Notes: generated by a model not told the origin, from the letters alone. A DNA stretch of 64,000 nucleotides from Eunapius fragilis (GCA_963681505.1 OY811993.1:2514992-2578991); one strand, 5' to 3'. Positions 33,676-46,067 are shown, counted from the stretch's first letter. Numbers and translations are program-made.

Positions 33676-35809
33676 CTAGCCACGAAGAGGGAGTTCCTTT
33701 ACGGCCCACGCAGGAGCAGATGAAGGCGGTTGCCGAGTTGACGGAGCGCCATTGTACCGCTTGCGGCACATCTCCCTTGCTCTATTCGAGCTCTTTCGCT
33801 GGGCCTTTCGGTCCATGCTGGCAATTATCGAATTCGCCCTGTCACTTCGCCAAGAAAGTGGACGAATTTTAAATATTGTTACTGGGAGCGCCTGGCGTTC
33901 ATCTTCACTCCCAGCTCACTCCTGCCCTGTTTCTTCGGATGACATGTAGTCTACCGTGATGATCTTCATCGCTTCACTTTTCTCTTCGGCAGTAATAGCC
34001 GTAGAAGTCGTGCAGGCGTTCATCCTGCTATGGGCTTTCTATAAATATCATATAGACTGACGTTGATAATAAATTCCAATATCATGACAATATGACTCAC
34101 GTTGTGCTTTCGCTGGACCTTTCGCTGCCGCTTTTTTGATTCGTCCAACTTCCCCGCCAGTACCATTTTGTCACGTCGCTTTAAGCTAGCGAAGTATATT
34201 CTTGCGGCTTCTACTTGAATGATGCAGCGTATATAAAAGATATTCTAATACCTGCATACATGGCATACTTCGGACAACAGCAGCGGTAAATTTGTCGCTT
34301 TGACAAGCAGTGACAAGTCAGGGGCGGATGCAGGATTTAGGCGAGGGGGGGGGTCCGACATGAATAATTGATGAGGAGGAGGGGCGCGCGAAAAATTTTG
34401 TGGTACGCATTCCAATTTTTCCACAGATTTTACATGTAAGGGGGCCGGGGATTGGAAACTAAGGCAATCAACACCAAAAATGAGTCACATTCCGTTACAT
34501 TTCTGCCGGCTATTGTAGTCTTATGGATTTAATGGCTGTGTTGTTACATGCATGCGGTTTCCATTGCTATTTGAACCACTTAAAATTTACCATCGCACTC
34601 CGGCAGATGACCTACTTCAAACAGTGAACAGTATAACATTCGCGCGCGAATAAATTTTTTGCACACATTCCACAGATTGTACATGTAGGGGGATTAGAAA
34701 CGGAAGCAATCATAACCAATAAATGCGTGCCACTCCGTTACGTTCTGGTTTCCAGGCTATTGTGGTTTTGCGGATTTAAACGGCTCTAGTGTGTTTCGTC
34801 GCAGATTTGCATTGTACGCCGGCTTAGTTTCTTTGTTTAAATTTATAATTTAAAATTTAAATTAGCAATGGTCTTGCAGCAAGGTGCATTCAACCTTGAT
34901 GATTACTAATAATAGAGCACGAATCAAAATAACTGCGGAAAGAATCGCTCTATAATACGACCGTGGGTTAGCATTTTGGAATACATTTACCTTACGTATA
35001 AATACCAGCCTACTACGTATCTCGCAATTTACAGAACTAAAATATAGTACTAACCAACGAATAAGCAATTAGAATAAGCTATTTAGCAACTTCACGAAGT
35101 GCACTCCGTAGAAATGTATATCTCACGTGCGACACGTCATATGCTAATTATATTCATATTCAGGTTCAAGGGGGGGGTCCAGACACCCTGGACCCCCCCC
35201 CCCTCCCCCTGGATCCGCCACTGCAAGTTCATCTGTCACACGCCGGTTGGCAATATCTGTAAAACTACGTATACCGCATTAGTACTGATGACCTGTGTGA
35301 TTGATGCATGCACATGCATGCGGTACCTTTGGGATGTATTCCACTCCATAGGATTGTCTATCTGATGGCGCAGGTGTTTCACAGTGCTATGGATTGCAGA
35401 CTGTAAATATAAATGCAGATAAGGGGCGTTATTTAATACATAATGATGATAGCACGAAATAGCGTACCGACAATTCCTTGGAAATCTTTTTCTCCTTCGG
35501 GGACTCTGCTGCTGCGGCGGCTGCCGATGAGGAAGGTGTTAAGCTCCTTAGCTCCGCGATCTGGTCCTGCAAACTTTTCAGGGAATCGAGGATTTTATCT
35601 TGGCAGGTAGTATTGTCCGATTGCAATCCAGCGGTAGCGGGAGACCCTCCTAATATGCATGCATATCATAGTGTAGATGCATACGTTTTCAGTGATTGGT
35701 ATGTACATTGTATTATTATATGGCATAGATTACCAGAGCGAGGTACAATAGGCCGATGAGGGAATAAAGATGAATTCACACGACTGGGAGTGACGAACGG
35801 CGACGACAT
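33676..35809 (-). pseudogene. CACTA-1 accessory gene (basic/coiled-coil), decayed homologue of 52843-54103
   Basis: I read six exons on the minus strand. Exon 1, 35809-35734 (MSSPFVTPSRVNSSLF). Exon 2, 35649-35468 (coiled coil, ILDSLKSLQDQIAELRSL). Exon 3, 35400-35327 (HSTVKHLRHQIDNPMEWNTS). Exon 4 is split by the MITE at 34319-35223 and resumes to 34269. Exon 5, 34213-34101 (IYFASLKRRDKMVLAG, basic). Exon 6, 34024-33676 (IITVDYMSSEE, RPLSWRSDRANSIIASMDRK). All junctions are GT-AG and phases match up to exon 5. Exon 6 needs one frameshift near 33975 and has an in-frame TGA after EETGQE. The layout and motifs parallel the CACTA-2 gene. From memory the YMSSEE...LxWRS pattern is widespread in animal transposon proteins of unknown function. 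Confidence 0.7.
34319..35223. mobile_element. MITE (~905 bp) inserted in an exon of the CACTA-1 accessory gene
   Basis: The left terminus CAGGGGCGGATGCAGG and right terminus (read inward) CAGTGGCGGATCCAGG match in 14 of 16 positions. The 5-bp string caagt flanks both ends (34314-34318 and 35224-35228). Removing the insert and one caagt rejoins the accessory gene's exon 4 in frame (RRVTDEL then VTACQSDKF), which confirms the borders. Inside are two diverged copies of a segment (34447-34640 and 34690-34800) that resembles 19508-19700. It has no coding capacity. The ends are of the kind seen in hAT-like MITEs, although a 5-bp duplication is short for hAT. Confidence 0.8.
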
Positions 35810-35959
35810 TCTTGATACAGACTTCAAAGTACGACAGAAGCAATGAATGGACAGATGCTGCAAATGCTATCTTGGCGCAAATAAGAGATTTCTATTCCCA
35901 TTGGTCCGCGCGTGTTTGCATGACGTCATTGCTGAACATTAAACCAATTCAAAGTGAGA
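35810..35959. promoter_or_regulatory. Head-to-head intergenic promoter of CACTA-1 (150 bp)
   Basis: This lies between the start codons of the divergent accessory gene (35809, minus) and TNP2 (35960, plus). It contains a perfect cAMP-response-element palindrome TGACGTCA at 35921-35928 and a CCAAT-box in inverted form (attggtcc, 35910-35917). No TATA box is obvious. Bidirectional use is inferred from geometry. Confidence 0.5.
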
Positions 35960-38900
35960 ATGCCTCGTAACCGTCGTTATTGTCCACACTGTCGTGAAAC
36001 AGTCTCCTCAAATACGTACCTGAAGCATAGAAGGCTTTATTTCAACTCATCGTCGAATTCGTGGGCAATACAAAATCTATTAGCGGCAGCTACATCCGAT
36101 GAGAGCGATTTGGACAACGAGCAGTTTTCAAATAGAAGCAGATATAGTGATTCAGATGAATTTTCAAATGGAAGCAGATATGATTCAGACGAAGCAGCAG
36201 GTAAAGGCTGCTTTTTAAAATTCGCCCCGCTTGATGCATGCAATGTATATGCGATCTGCGAATCATTAACTGATTGCATGACTGAATTCTATAATTGCAC
36301 ACTATATAGATATGCAAGATAATCAGGATGAAGAAATTGGAGAACAAGAAAAAGGCTACGAAGAGGAAGAAATAATAGATGATGGAGAAATGTGGGATGA
36401 CCAAGCTGCAGACATTGACGATGATATTCAAGGTAATAGCACTTCAGATCTCCCTCCCAGTAACGTAATGCCGATGGCTGAGGATTTAGTAGAAGAATCA
36501 GTTTCAAGGAAAGCAAATGCAGTAACGATCTGTTTTCTAACCATTCTGCTGAAATGGTTTTGTCGGTACAATATTGGAATTAACGCCATCAACACCTTGC
36601 TAATTATTTTGCATTTCTACTTTTTAATCTTAAAACAGTTTTCCCCACTATTAGCCTCAATATCATTCATCTTTCCTAAATCTTTGCGAAGCTTACAAAA
36701 TATTCTGCGTGTTAATAGAAATAGTTTTATAAAGTTTATTGTATGTCCTGAATGTCACTCCATATATAATCTAGACAATTTACTCACAAGTGTCGAAAAC
36801 GTTTGCACATATTGCGAGTACCCACAGCATCCTCATCGAGCTCGTAGAGAACCATGTGGCACAAAATTGGTGGCTAAATTAAAACTAAAGGATGGATCAT
36901 TGAAAGTGTATCCCCATAAAATGTATTGTTATAAATCTCTTGCAGAATCATTGAAATTGCTTTTTAGTCGTCCAGGTGTACTGTCAGCATGTGAAAAATG
37001 GAGGCAAAGAACTATCCCTAGCAATGCATTGCACGACATATACGATGGTAGAGTGTGGAAGAAGTTCATGCATGTAAATAACACTCCATTTTTAGCTGCT
37101 CCTAATAATATAGGACTAATGCTGAATGTGGATTGGTTCAACCCTTACAAACACTCCCCTTATAGTGTTGGTGTTATTTATTTAGTTATTCTAAATCTGC
37201 CAAGATCAATGCGGTTTAAAAAAGAAAACATCATTTTAGTTGGTTTAATACCAGGTCCACATGAGCCTTCGTTGCTTATTAATACATATCTTGATCCACT
37301 TGTTGAAGAGTTGAACACTTTATGGAAAAATGGAATACAGATACAATCACCAGATGCACATAACCCCATCACTTTAAGAGCTGCTTTGCTTTGTGTAGCC
37401 TGTGACACACCAGCAACTAGAAAGGTGTGTGGATTTTATGGTCACATGGCAAAATGTGGTTGCTCAAAGTGCACAAAAGTTATTGAGACCAACCCAGATA
37501 ATGGGGTGATGTGCTATGGTGGTGGTTTCAATACAGTTTCGGCCCCACGCAAAGAGGAAGACCATCGTGCACAAGCCTTTTTAGGTCAACAGCAAGTGAG
37601 CAATGCAGCAAAACAAAGAGTTGAGTCGCTGAGTGGGTCAAGGTTTACATCTTTGATGCACTTGGAATACTTCGATTGTATAAGGTTCCACATCATTGAT
37701 GCCATGCATAACCTTTTTTTGGGTACTGCAAAACATGTAATGAAAAATGTATGGTTAAATGAAGATTCCCCTATTATCCCAAAAAATCGCCATACCATTT
37801 TACAATCAAAAGTGGATAAATGTGCATTTCCGTCATCATTAGGAAGAATACCACATAAAATTGCTTCAGGATTTAGTTCATTTACAGCGGATGAATGGAA
37901 AATGTGGACAATGACCCTCTCAATGTATGTGCTGGATGGTGAGCTAGAGCAGACACACTTAAATTGTTGGCATCTTTTTGTTCAAGCATGTCAAATGCTA
38001 GTGTCACCAATGCTAACAATTGAAGAAGCAGAACAAGGTCATGACCTACTAGTTAAATTCTGCATTGAATTTGAGACATTGTATGGCATTGAGAAAGTCA
38101 CTCCAAATATGCATATGCATACACATCTAGTTGAATGCATTATGGATTATGGGCCTGTGTATGCATTCTGGCTTTTTTCATTTGAAAGGTATAACGGTAT
38201 ACTGGGTAACTATCGAACCAATAACCGGTCAGTGGAAGTTCAGTTCATGCAACACTTCATGCATGATGTACAGCTTGACAATCTGAATATTCCCGTAGAG
38301 TGCTTGAATGTACAAACGACAACAATGCAACAATTGTTCAACAAAGATTTAAGCACTGGTACATTAAATGATATGAGCTCAGAACATGGCATGGAGTATT
38401 GGGCAGTTATTACTTCCACAAAACTGTCAGTTCATGATGTGCCCACCAACATTTGGTCCATCAGTGCTCACTATTGTCTATCAGGGGCTGCATCAGAGCA
38501 CTATCTTGATGAAGACAGTACACTGTATTTGGCCAACACCTATCAAGTGATGTACAAACAGGATGTTATCAACACAAGTATTTCATTTCGTGCAATGTCA
38601 TATACATACATCAAGAACGGAAACACAGTGTATGGATCAATCGGGAGCCGTTCCAAAAGATCATGCTACATCCTCGCAGCATGGTGTGGTAAAGATGGTC
38701 ACGTGGACATAAGTACAACAGAACTTCGTCCAGGTCAGGTTATGTATTATTTTCAGCACAACTATACCATGACTGGAAACACAAAATCTTACATTTTTGC
38801 GTTTGTTAAATGGTACCAACGTCACCAATGTCATCATCCTCAATCACGCCAGGTGTGGTGCTCTAATTTGTATGAACCATTTGGCCCAGCATCATTCTTA

Positions 38901-39002
38901 CCAGTACAAAGAATACACTCACAGTTTGTTGCAGCAAGTACAAAGCTAAATGATGAAAACGTTCTATATATCTGCCCACTACAACAGAAGGTTTTTTTAT
39001 AA
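35960..39002 (+). CDS. CACTA-1 TNP2-type transposase, intact, two exons (977 aa)
   Basis: Exon 1 is 35960-36200 and exon 2 is 36310-39002; the GT-AG intron splits one codon (g|at), and the joined frame is open for 977 residues. The start is the first ATG (MPRNRRYCPHCRETVSS), giving an N-terminal zinc-binding motif (C-P-H-C ... H). An acidic, serine-rich stretch and a hydrophobic segment (residues ~170-220) follow. A second Cys cluster (FIVCPECHSIYNL, VCTYCEYP) comes next. The TNP2 core holds LMLNVDWFNPYKHS, ILVGLIPGPHEP, CDTPATRKVCGFYGH and IIDAMHNLFLGTAKHVM. The family mediates cut-and-paste movement by binding and cutting the CACTA ends; Asp residues in LNVDWF and CDTPA are likely catalytic. 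No disruptions are seen, so the protein may be functional. Confidence 0.85.
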
Positions 39003-39321
39003 CAAAACATGTGACAATGTACACTCTAATGACTATTGATTGCAATTATGTATTTCTTGATTGTAAAGCCATCACCAATATATTACTCAAATTGAGTGAA
39101 TGATTACTTGCGAAGTGAGAGTAATACATAGATGAACAAGGCTTTACAAAGGGGAGGAGCTATTGGTACTAGGCCCTTCCATATATGGGGTTAAACATAA
39201 CTCATGTACATGTAGACATGCACATCATTTGTTTATAAACACAGCAGCTGGACTTTTACACATGTAGCTCACTTGACTCTCTGAACATTAGTTAGTCCAA
39301 ACCCACCATTTAAAAAACGGT

Positions 39322-42300
39322 CAAGAGGACTCACCGTGCATCGCCAAGATGTCAGAAGCATCAAGCTCTCTTAGGTAACCATCCTAGTCACCCTGTAACA
39401 CAGGCAGCACATGACCTCAAACCACCTGTGAGATATTCTAATTAGTTTGTGCGCACCACACAAATAAACATGTCCAGAAGACTCACCATGTATCGCCAAG
39501 ATGGCAGAAGCATCAAGCTCTCTTAGGTAACCATCCTGGTCATCTTGTAACACAGGCAGCACACGACCTCAAACCACCTGTGAGATATTCTAATTAGTTT
39601 GTGCACACCTTACAAATAAACATGTCCTAAGGACTCACTGTGTATCGCCAAGATGTCAGAAGCATCAAGCTCTCTTAGGTAACCATCTTGGTCATCCTGT
39701 AACACAGGCAGCACATGACCTCAAACCACCTGTGAGATATTCTAATTAGTTTGTGCACACCTTACAAATAAACATGTCCTAAGGACTCACCATGTATCGC
39801 CAAGATGTCAGAAGCATCAAGCCCTCTTAGGTAACCATCCTGGTCACCCTGTAACAGAGGCAGCACATGACCTCAAACCACCTGTGAGATATTCTAATTA
39901 GTTTGTGCACACCTTACAAATAAACATGTCCAGAGGACTCACCGTGTATCGTCAAGATGTCAGAAGCATCAAGCCCTCTTAGGTAACCATCCTGGTCACC
40001 CTGTAACAAAGGCAGCACATGACCTCAAACCACCTGTGAGATATTCTAATTAGTTTGTGCACACGATACAAATAAACATGTCCAGAGGACTCACCGTGTA
40101 TCATCAAGATGTCAGAAGCATCAAGCCCTCTTAGGTAACCATCCTGGTCATCCTGTATCAGAGGCAGCACATGACCTCAAACCACCTGTGAGATATTCTA
40201 ATTAGTTTGTGCGCACCACACAAATAAACATGTCCAGAGGACTCACCATGTATCGCCAAGATGTCAGAAGCATCAAGCTCTCTTAGGTAACCATCCTGGT
40301 CATCCTGTATCAGAGGCAGCACATGACCTCAAACCACCTGTGAGATATTCTGATTAGTTTGTGCGCACCACACAAATAAACATGTCCAGAGGACTCACCA
40401 CCGTGTATCGTCAAGATGTCAGAAGCATCAAGCCCTCTTAGGTAACCATCCTGGTCATCCTGTATCAGAGGCAGCACATGACCTCAAACCACCTGTGAGA
40501 TATTCTAATTAGTTTGTGCGCACCACACAAATAAACATGTCCAGAAGACTCACCGTGTATCGCCAAGATGTCAGAAGCATCAAGCCCTCTTAGGTAACCA
40601 TCTTGGTCACCCTGTAACAGAGGCAGCACATGACCTCAAACCACCTGTGAGATATTTTAATTAGTTTGTGCGCACCACACAAATAAACATGTCCAGAGGA
40701 CTCACTGTGTATCGCCAAGATGTCAGAAGCATCAAGCTCTCATAGGTAACCATCCTGGTCACCCTGTAACAGAGGCAGCACATGACCTCAAACCACCTGT
40801 GAGATATTCTAATTAGTTTGTGCACACAATACAAATAAACATGTCCAGAGGACTCACCACGTATCGCCAAGACCTCAGAAGCATCAAGCTCTCTTAGGTA
40901 ACCATCCTGGTCATCTTGTAACACAGGCAGCACACGACCTCAAACCACCTGTGAGATATTCTAATTAGTTTGTGCACACCTTACAAATAAACATGTCCTA
41001 AGGACTCACTGTGTATCGCCAAGATGTCAGAAGCATCAAGCTCTCTTAGGTAACCATCTTGGTCATCCTGTAACACAGGCAGCACATGACCTCAAACCAC
41101 CTGTGAGATATTCTAATTAGTTTGTGCACACCTTACAAATAAACATGTCCTAAGGACTCACCATGTATCGCCAAGATGTCAGAAGCATCAAGCTCTCTTA
41201 GGTAACCATCCTGGTCACCCTGTAACAGAGGCAGCACATGACCTCAAACCACCTGTGAGATATTCTAATTAGTTTGTGCACACGATACAAATAAACATGT
41301 CCAGAGGACTCACCGTGTATCGTCAAGATGTCAGAAGCATCAAGCCCTCTTAGGTAACCATCCTGGTCACCCTGTAACAGAGGCAGCACATGACCTCAAA
41401 CCACCTGTGAGATATTCTAATTAGTTTGTGCACACGATACAAATAAACATGTCCAGAGGACTCACCGTGTATCGTCAAGATGTCAGAAGCATCAAGCCCT
41501 CTTAGGTAACCATCCTGGTCACCCTGTAACAGAGGCAGCACATGACCTCAAACCACCTGTGAGATATTCTAATTAGTTTGTGCACACGATACAAATAAAC
41601 ATGTCCAGAGGACTCCCCGTGTATCGTCAAGATGTCAGAAGCATCAAGCTCTCTTAGGTAACCATCCTGGTCATCCTGTATCAGAGGCAGCACATGACCT
41701 CAAACCACCTGTGAGATATTCTAATTAGTTTGTACGCACCACACAAATAAACATGTCCAGAGGACTCACCATGTATCGCCAAGATGTCAGAAGCATCAAG
41801 CTCTCTTAGGTAACCATCCTGGTCATCCTGTATCAGAGGCAGCACATGACCTCAAACCACCTGTGAGATATTCTAATTAGTTTGTGCACACGATACAAAT
41901 AAACATGTCCAGAGGACTCATCGTGTATCGTCAAGATGTCAGAAGCATCAAGCCCTCTTAGGTAACCATCCTGGTCATCCTGTATCAGAGGCAGCACATG
42001 ACCTCAAACCACCTGTGAGATATTCTAATTAGTTTGTGCGCACCACACAAATAAACATGTCCAGAGGACTCACCATGTATCGCCAAGATGTCAGAAGCAT
42101 CAAGCTCTCTTAGGTAACCATCCTGGTCATCCTGTATCAGAGGCAGCACATGACCTCAAACCACCTGTGAGATATTCTAATTAGTTTGTGCGCACCACAC
42201 AAATAAACTTGTCCAGAGGACTCACCATGTATCGCCAAGATGTCAGAAGCATCAAGCTCTCTTAGGTAACCATCCTGGTCATCCTGTATCAGAGGCAGCA

Positions 42301-42757
42301 CATGACCTCAAACCACCTGTGAGATATTCTAATTAGTTTGTGCACACAATACAAATAAACATGTCCAGAGGACTCACCACGTATCACCAAGACCTCAGAA
42401 GCATCAAGCTCTCTTAGGTAACCATCCTGGTCATCCTGTAACAGAGGCAGCACATGACCTCAAACCACCTGTGAGATATTCTAATTAGTTTGTGCACACG
42501 ATACAAATAAACATGTCCAGAGGACTCACCGTGTATCGTCAAGATGTCAGAAGCATCAAGCCCTCTTAGGTAACCATCCTGGTCACCCTGTAACAGAGGC
42601 AGCACATGACCTCAAACCACCTGTGAGATATTCTAATTAGTTTGTGCACACGATACAAATAAACATGTCCAGAGGACTCACCGTGTATCGCCAAGATGTC
42701 AGAAGCATCAAGCTCTCTTAGGTAACCCTCCTGGTCATCCTGTAACAGAGGCATGCA
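39322..42757 (+). repeat. 152-bp satellite array, 23 copies, inside CACTA-1
   Basis: aggtaaccatcctggtca recurs from 39373 to 42720 at 152-bp spacing, with one 155-bp unit (extra cca at ~40397). Each unit holds gatattctaattag followed by tttgtgc, then aataaacatgtcc. On the minus strand each unit also looks like a mini-exon: a pyrimidine-rich tract ending tgttacag, 58 nt that can be read as DDQDGYLRELDASDILAIH, then G|GTGAGT. Changes between copies alter residues (E/G, A/T), so there is no sign of selection on a protein, and 58 nt breaks the frame. It lies between TNP2 and the right terminus. Confidence 0.95.
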
Positions 42758-43009
42758 ATTGCAAATTATAGAAGCTCCAAGCGTGCGCGAGCATACTCTG
42801 TGTGTGCGTGTATTCGCGCGCAAGGCTTTCATTCAATGAATTCAACTTGCATCGATTCGCGCAGTATAATTTGATCAGAGATCTTATGACACGAGACGAC
42901 AGCATCAAATCGTAGACTGTAGACTGTAGACTGAGATTATACGATCAAATTTCGATGATATTATATTACTTGCAAGTGTTACTCTTAATTAGAGCAGCAA
43001 TTATGATAG

Positions 43010-43189
43010 ATGTAAATGTGTGCAAATATGTTCGTAAATATATTATACATTTACACGGATAGTAAACATTATGTAAATAAGGTGGCAAATGTATAACATA
43101 TTTACATCACAGCAAATATGTTTGTAAATGTGTATTGACATATTTACAAGATTAGTAAATGCGTGGTAAATGTACTTTTTCGCGTAGTG
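43010..43189 (-). repeat. CACTA-1 right TIR and subterminal GTAAAT repeats
   Basis: GTAAAT/ATTTAC units recur from 43010 to the TIR (about 43166-43189), mirroring the left end. Confidence 0.8.
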
Positions 43190-43233
43190 TCAGTCAGCAT
43201 GGTAAAGTTGAATTTATCCATGCATGTTTATTG

Positions 43234-45766
43234 TACTCTGTGAAAAAGGACCTTTTACAGCTGTCATTTTTTTGGTTCCGAACAATTAGAAGAAACGTAC
43301 AAGTCAGGGCTGTGGTCACTGAGAATTCTATTGACTCTTGGGTGAAGCTTTTCATGCTCCCTAAGTGTGTGCTACCCTGCTCCAAACGACGTGGTCGTCA
43401 CAACAAGCCTGTACCATTGGAAATTCTTTGTGATATGTGGTCAGATGGACGTCTTAGAGATTTGTGGAATCTGGCAGTAGGACGTGCTCCATCCAAAACA
43501 CGCTCCATTTATATTAAGGAAGATCCAGACAGAAGAAATGTGGCTTCTGCCATTTCCTTGGCTCAGGATGGTCTCTATGGAAAGGCCTGTCAGGTCCTAA
43601 CCTCTTCTGGTGTTGCACCCAATAATGATGATACCTGGAAGCTACTCATCAGTAAGCACCCCAGCAGTGCATGCCCGGCCATTCCTCTCCCATCTACATG
43701 TAACACAGATTTCACATTTCCTCCTGATGTAAGCCTTATGGACATTCTCAGATCCTTTCCCAAACTGACTGCAGCTGGACCCTCTGGCCTTCGAATACAA
43801 CACCTGATTGATGCTGCAGAGGTTCCTTTGCAAACTCCATTCCTCCAAACTCTCCGTGCTGTCGTCAATCTGCTAATTTCAGGTTGGGCTCAAATGGATG
43901 TAGCCATCTTGCTTGCCGGAGGTAACCTTACTGCCCTCAACAAGCCCACCCCAGGTGACATCCGCCCCATTGCTGTTGGGGAGGTCTTACGTCGTCTGAC
44001 AGGGAAATGCCTATGTGCTGTCCTTCGAAGCAAAATGACATCATTTTTTGAGCCATATCAATTTGGTGTGGCTGTCCCCTGTGGTGCTGAGAGAATTGCT
44101 CATGGCTTGAGAACCTGTATAGATCAACACTGGATGGAGCATGACTTTGGTGTGTTGAAAGTAGATATGACCAATGCCTTTAATTTGGTTTCTCGTCAAG
44201 CTATCCTGTCAGAGTGTGCTAAGCACTTTCCTGAACTTCTACCTTGGGTCAGCTGGTGCTATGGACAGACAGTGCCTGCTCTAACATTCCTTTCCATGCC
44301 TGGTACTTGGATGATGGGGCTGTGGCTGGCCCAAGGTCTTCCTTATGCAGGATATTGACTCTGCTCCAGGAGGAAGGCCCTGCGCTGGGTATTATCATCA
44401 ACCTGCCTAAGTGTGAGGTGTTTAGCCGACATGGGCTTGATGTGTTCCCATTGAACATTAAGAAATCTGACAAACCCAATATGGAGATTCTTGGGATTCC
44501 CATTGGTGACCTGGATTTTTGTTCCTCCTTCATCTCCAAAAAACACTCTAAGGCCAAGATCCTATTGTCACAACTTGAGGAGGTTGGAGTTGTCGACCCT
44601 CAGGTTGCTTTAATCCTTCTTCGTCTCTGTGGATCCATATGCAAACTGGTACATCTGGCAAGGGCAACTCCATCAACTCTTACATGTAAAGCCTTTGCTC
44701 TAATTGATGATGACATCAGAATGTCCTGTCGATGCATTGGTGTTGACGCATTCGATACAATTTGGCAGCAGGCTCAGCTTAGCCCAAGTAGAGGTTTCGG
44801 TCATTATCTCGCCACTCATCAGCAGCATTCATCTCTTCTTTATGCTCATCTGGCTTTGGTATGCATTCATCTCCCCACCTGACTCAAGCAGTAGAGATCT
44901 TTAACAGCTTGGTCTCGCCTGCAGATGTAGTCAGTGTTGAGTCGCTCCTCACTACACCAGTCTCTCAGAAATCCCTTTCTGGTAAGTTAGATGATCATGT
45001 CTTCAACTTACTGCTGAACTCATCTTCAGTAGCAGACAAAGCACGTCTTTTGTCAGTTTCCTCTCCCCATGCAGCATCCTGGCTTTCAGCTGTGCCCTCT
45101 GAGAGCTTAGGGCTTCACATGGATCCTCCTGTTTTCCAGGTAGCCATCAAATGGTGGCTTGGCCTTGATGTTTCAGAGGGCTCACAATGTGCACTATGCC
45201 CAGGTAGTACACTTGACCACCTTGGCCACCATGCAGTTACCTGCAAGTATGGTGGTGATGTGTTAACTCGGCATAACATGATTAGGGACATCTTGGTGGA
45301 GACATGTCGTCGGGCTCACATATGGGTTAAGGTGGAAGTCGGCAACAACCTTAGTAGAGACCACAGTAAGACTCGTCCAGCTGACATACTTCTTCCTAAC
45401 TGGTTTTTGGGCAGAACAGCAGCATTAGATGTGTCCATCACCTCACCGCTAAACCCTGTTAATTTGTTGGAAGCGGGAGTGTCGGCTACAGCTGCTGCCC
45501 AGGCCACTGAGTCTAGGAAACACCACGCCAATGACCCCAAATGCTCAGATCTAGGATGGGTATGTGTCCCTATGGTAGTTGAAACATATGGAGCTTGGGG
45601 AAAAGAAGCCACTGCCATTATCTCCTCTGTAGCCTCTAGACTTGCCACTTCCATGTGGTGTCGGCCAAAGTCCATCGTACTTAATGAGATCTATGGCCGA
45701 CTGAATCTCCACCTGGTCAGGGCTAATGCTACAGCTATCCTCTCTAGGATAGCCCGTGTACTGTAG
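43234..45766 (+). pseudogene. Non-LTR-type reverse transcriptase with C-terminal endonuclease, internally deleted
   Basis: From ~43290 the frame encodes an RT of the type found in uncharacterised animal elements. Motifs: TAAGPSGLRIQHLIDAAE, PGDIRPIAVGEVLRRLTGK, then FGVLKVDMTNAFNLVSRQ with the first catalytic Asp. After a frame change at ~44250 comes FHAWYLDDGAVAG, the Y-x-D-D box. The block normally between them (GVQQGDPLGP) is missing: WCYGQ is joined almost directly to the FHAWYLDD region. After a second shift near 44870, the C-terminus has C-x2-C...H-x4-C (CALCPGSTLDHLGHHAVTC). A restriction-like endonuclease follows (TRPADILLPNW, then TAALDVSITSP). This layout is R2-like, but family placement is tentative. 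An (AAT)n tail follows. Confidence 0.7.
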
Positions 45767-45814
45767 AGCTGTACTTTGTATTCAATCAGTGTTGTTTCTG
45801 TATATTCATGTCAT

Positions 45815-45818
<4 letters not shown>

Positions 45819-45854
<36 letters not shown>
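45819..45854 (+). repeat. (AAT)n tail
   Basis: About 12 AAT units followed by a T run, directly downstream of the RT stop codon by ~55 bp. This is a typical 3' tail of a target-primed retroelement. Confidence 0.8.
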
Positions 45855-45855
<1 letters not shown>

Positions 45856-46067
45856 TTTTTTTTTAAATTCAAATTACAAACCATGGTTATATAAGATACA
45901 AAATACACTGACGCACAATTACATAATAATAACTTGACCCTGGTGAGGGCAAATGTTTGAGCTCTACTGTCCCGCCCAATTTCCTTTCAAGACACCTGTT
46001 AGATAGTGTGTTACATAGTAATCCTGTACGTGCATTTATATTCCCATTTGTGTATCTCTTGTATCTT

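Larger units (their letters stand above)
33345..43189 (+). mobile_element. CACTA/EnSpm element 1 (9845 bp), with TSD 'tca'
   Basis: The left end reads CACTGGATGAAATAGTGC then ATTTAC. The right end read inward is CACTACGCGAAAAAGTAC then ATTTAC. They share CACT, GAAA, AGT and CATTTAC at equal spacing. The flanking triplets are tca (33342-33344) and tca (43190-43192), the 3-bp duplication expected for CACTA. From left to right it holds a degenerate multi-exon gene on the minus strand, a head-to-head promoter, an intact TNP2 transposase on the plus strand and a 3.4-kb satellite. Both subterminal zones repeat GTAAAT/ATTTAC many times. A later MITE sits in one exon of the minus-strand gene. Confidence 0.9.

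Noticed and set aside
39322..42757. CRISPR-like array
   Set aside because: The whole 152-bp unit repeats with no unique spacers and the DNA is eukaryotic; it is a satellite.
39371..42832. Repeated 63-residue minus-strand proteins (LDASDILTIHG type)
   Set aside because: They are read-through of satellite units across apparent splice sites. Copies differ at amino-acid level with no sign of selection. Kept only as a mini-exon observation.
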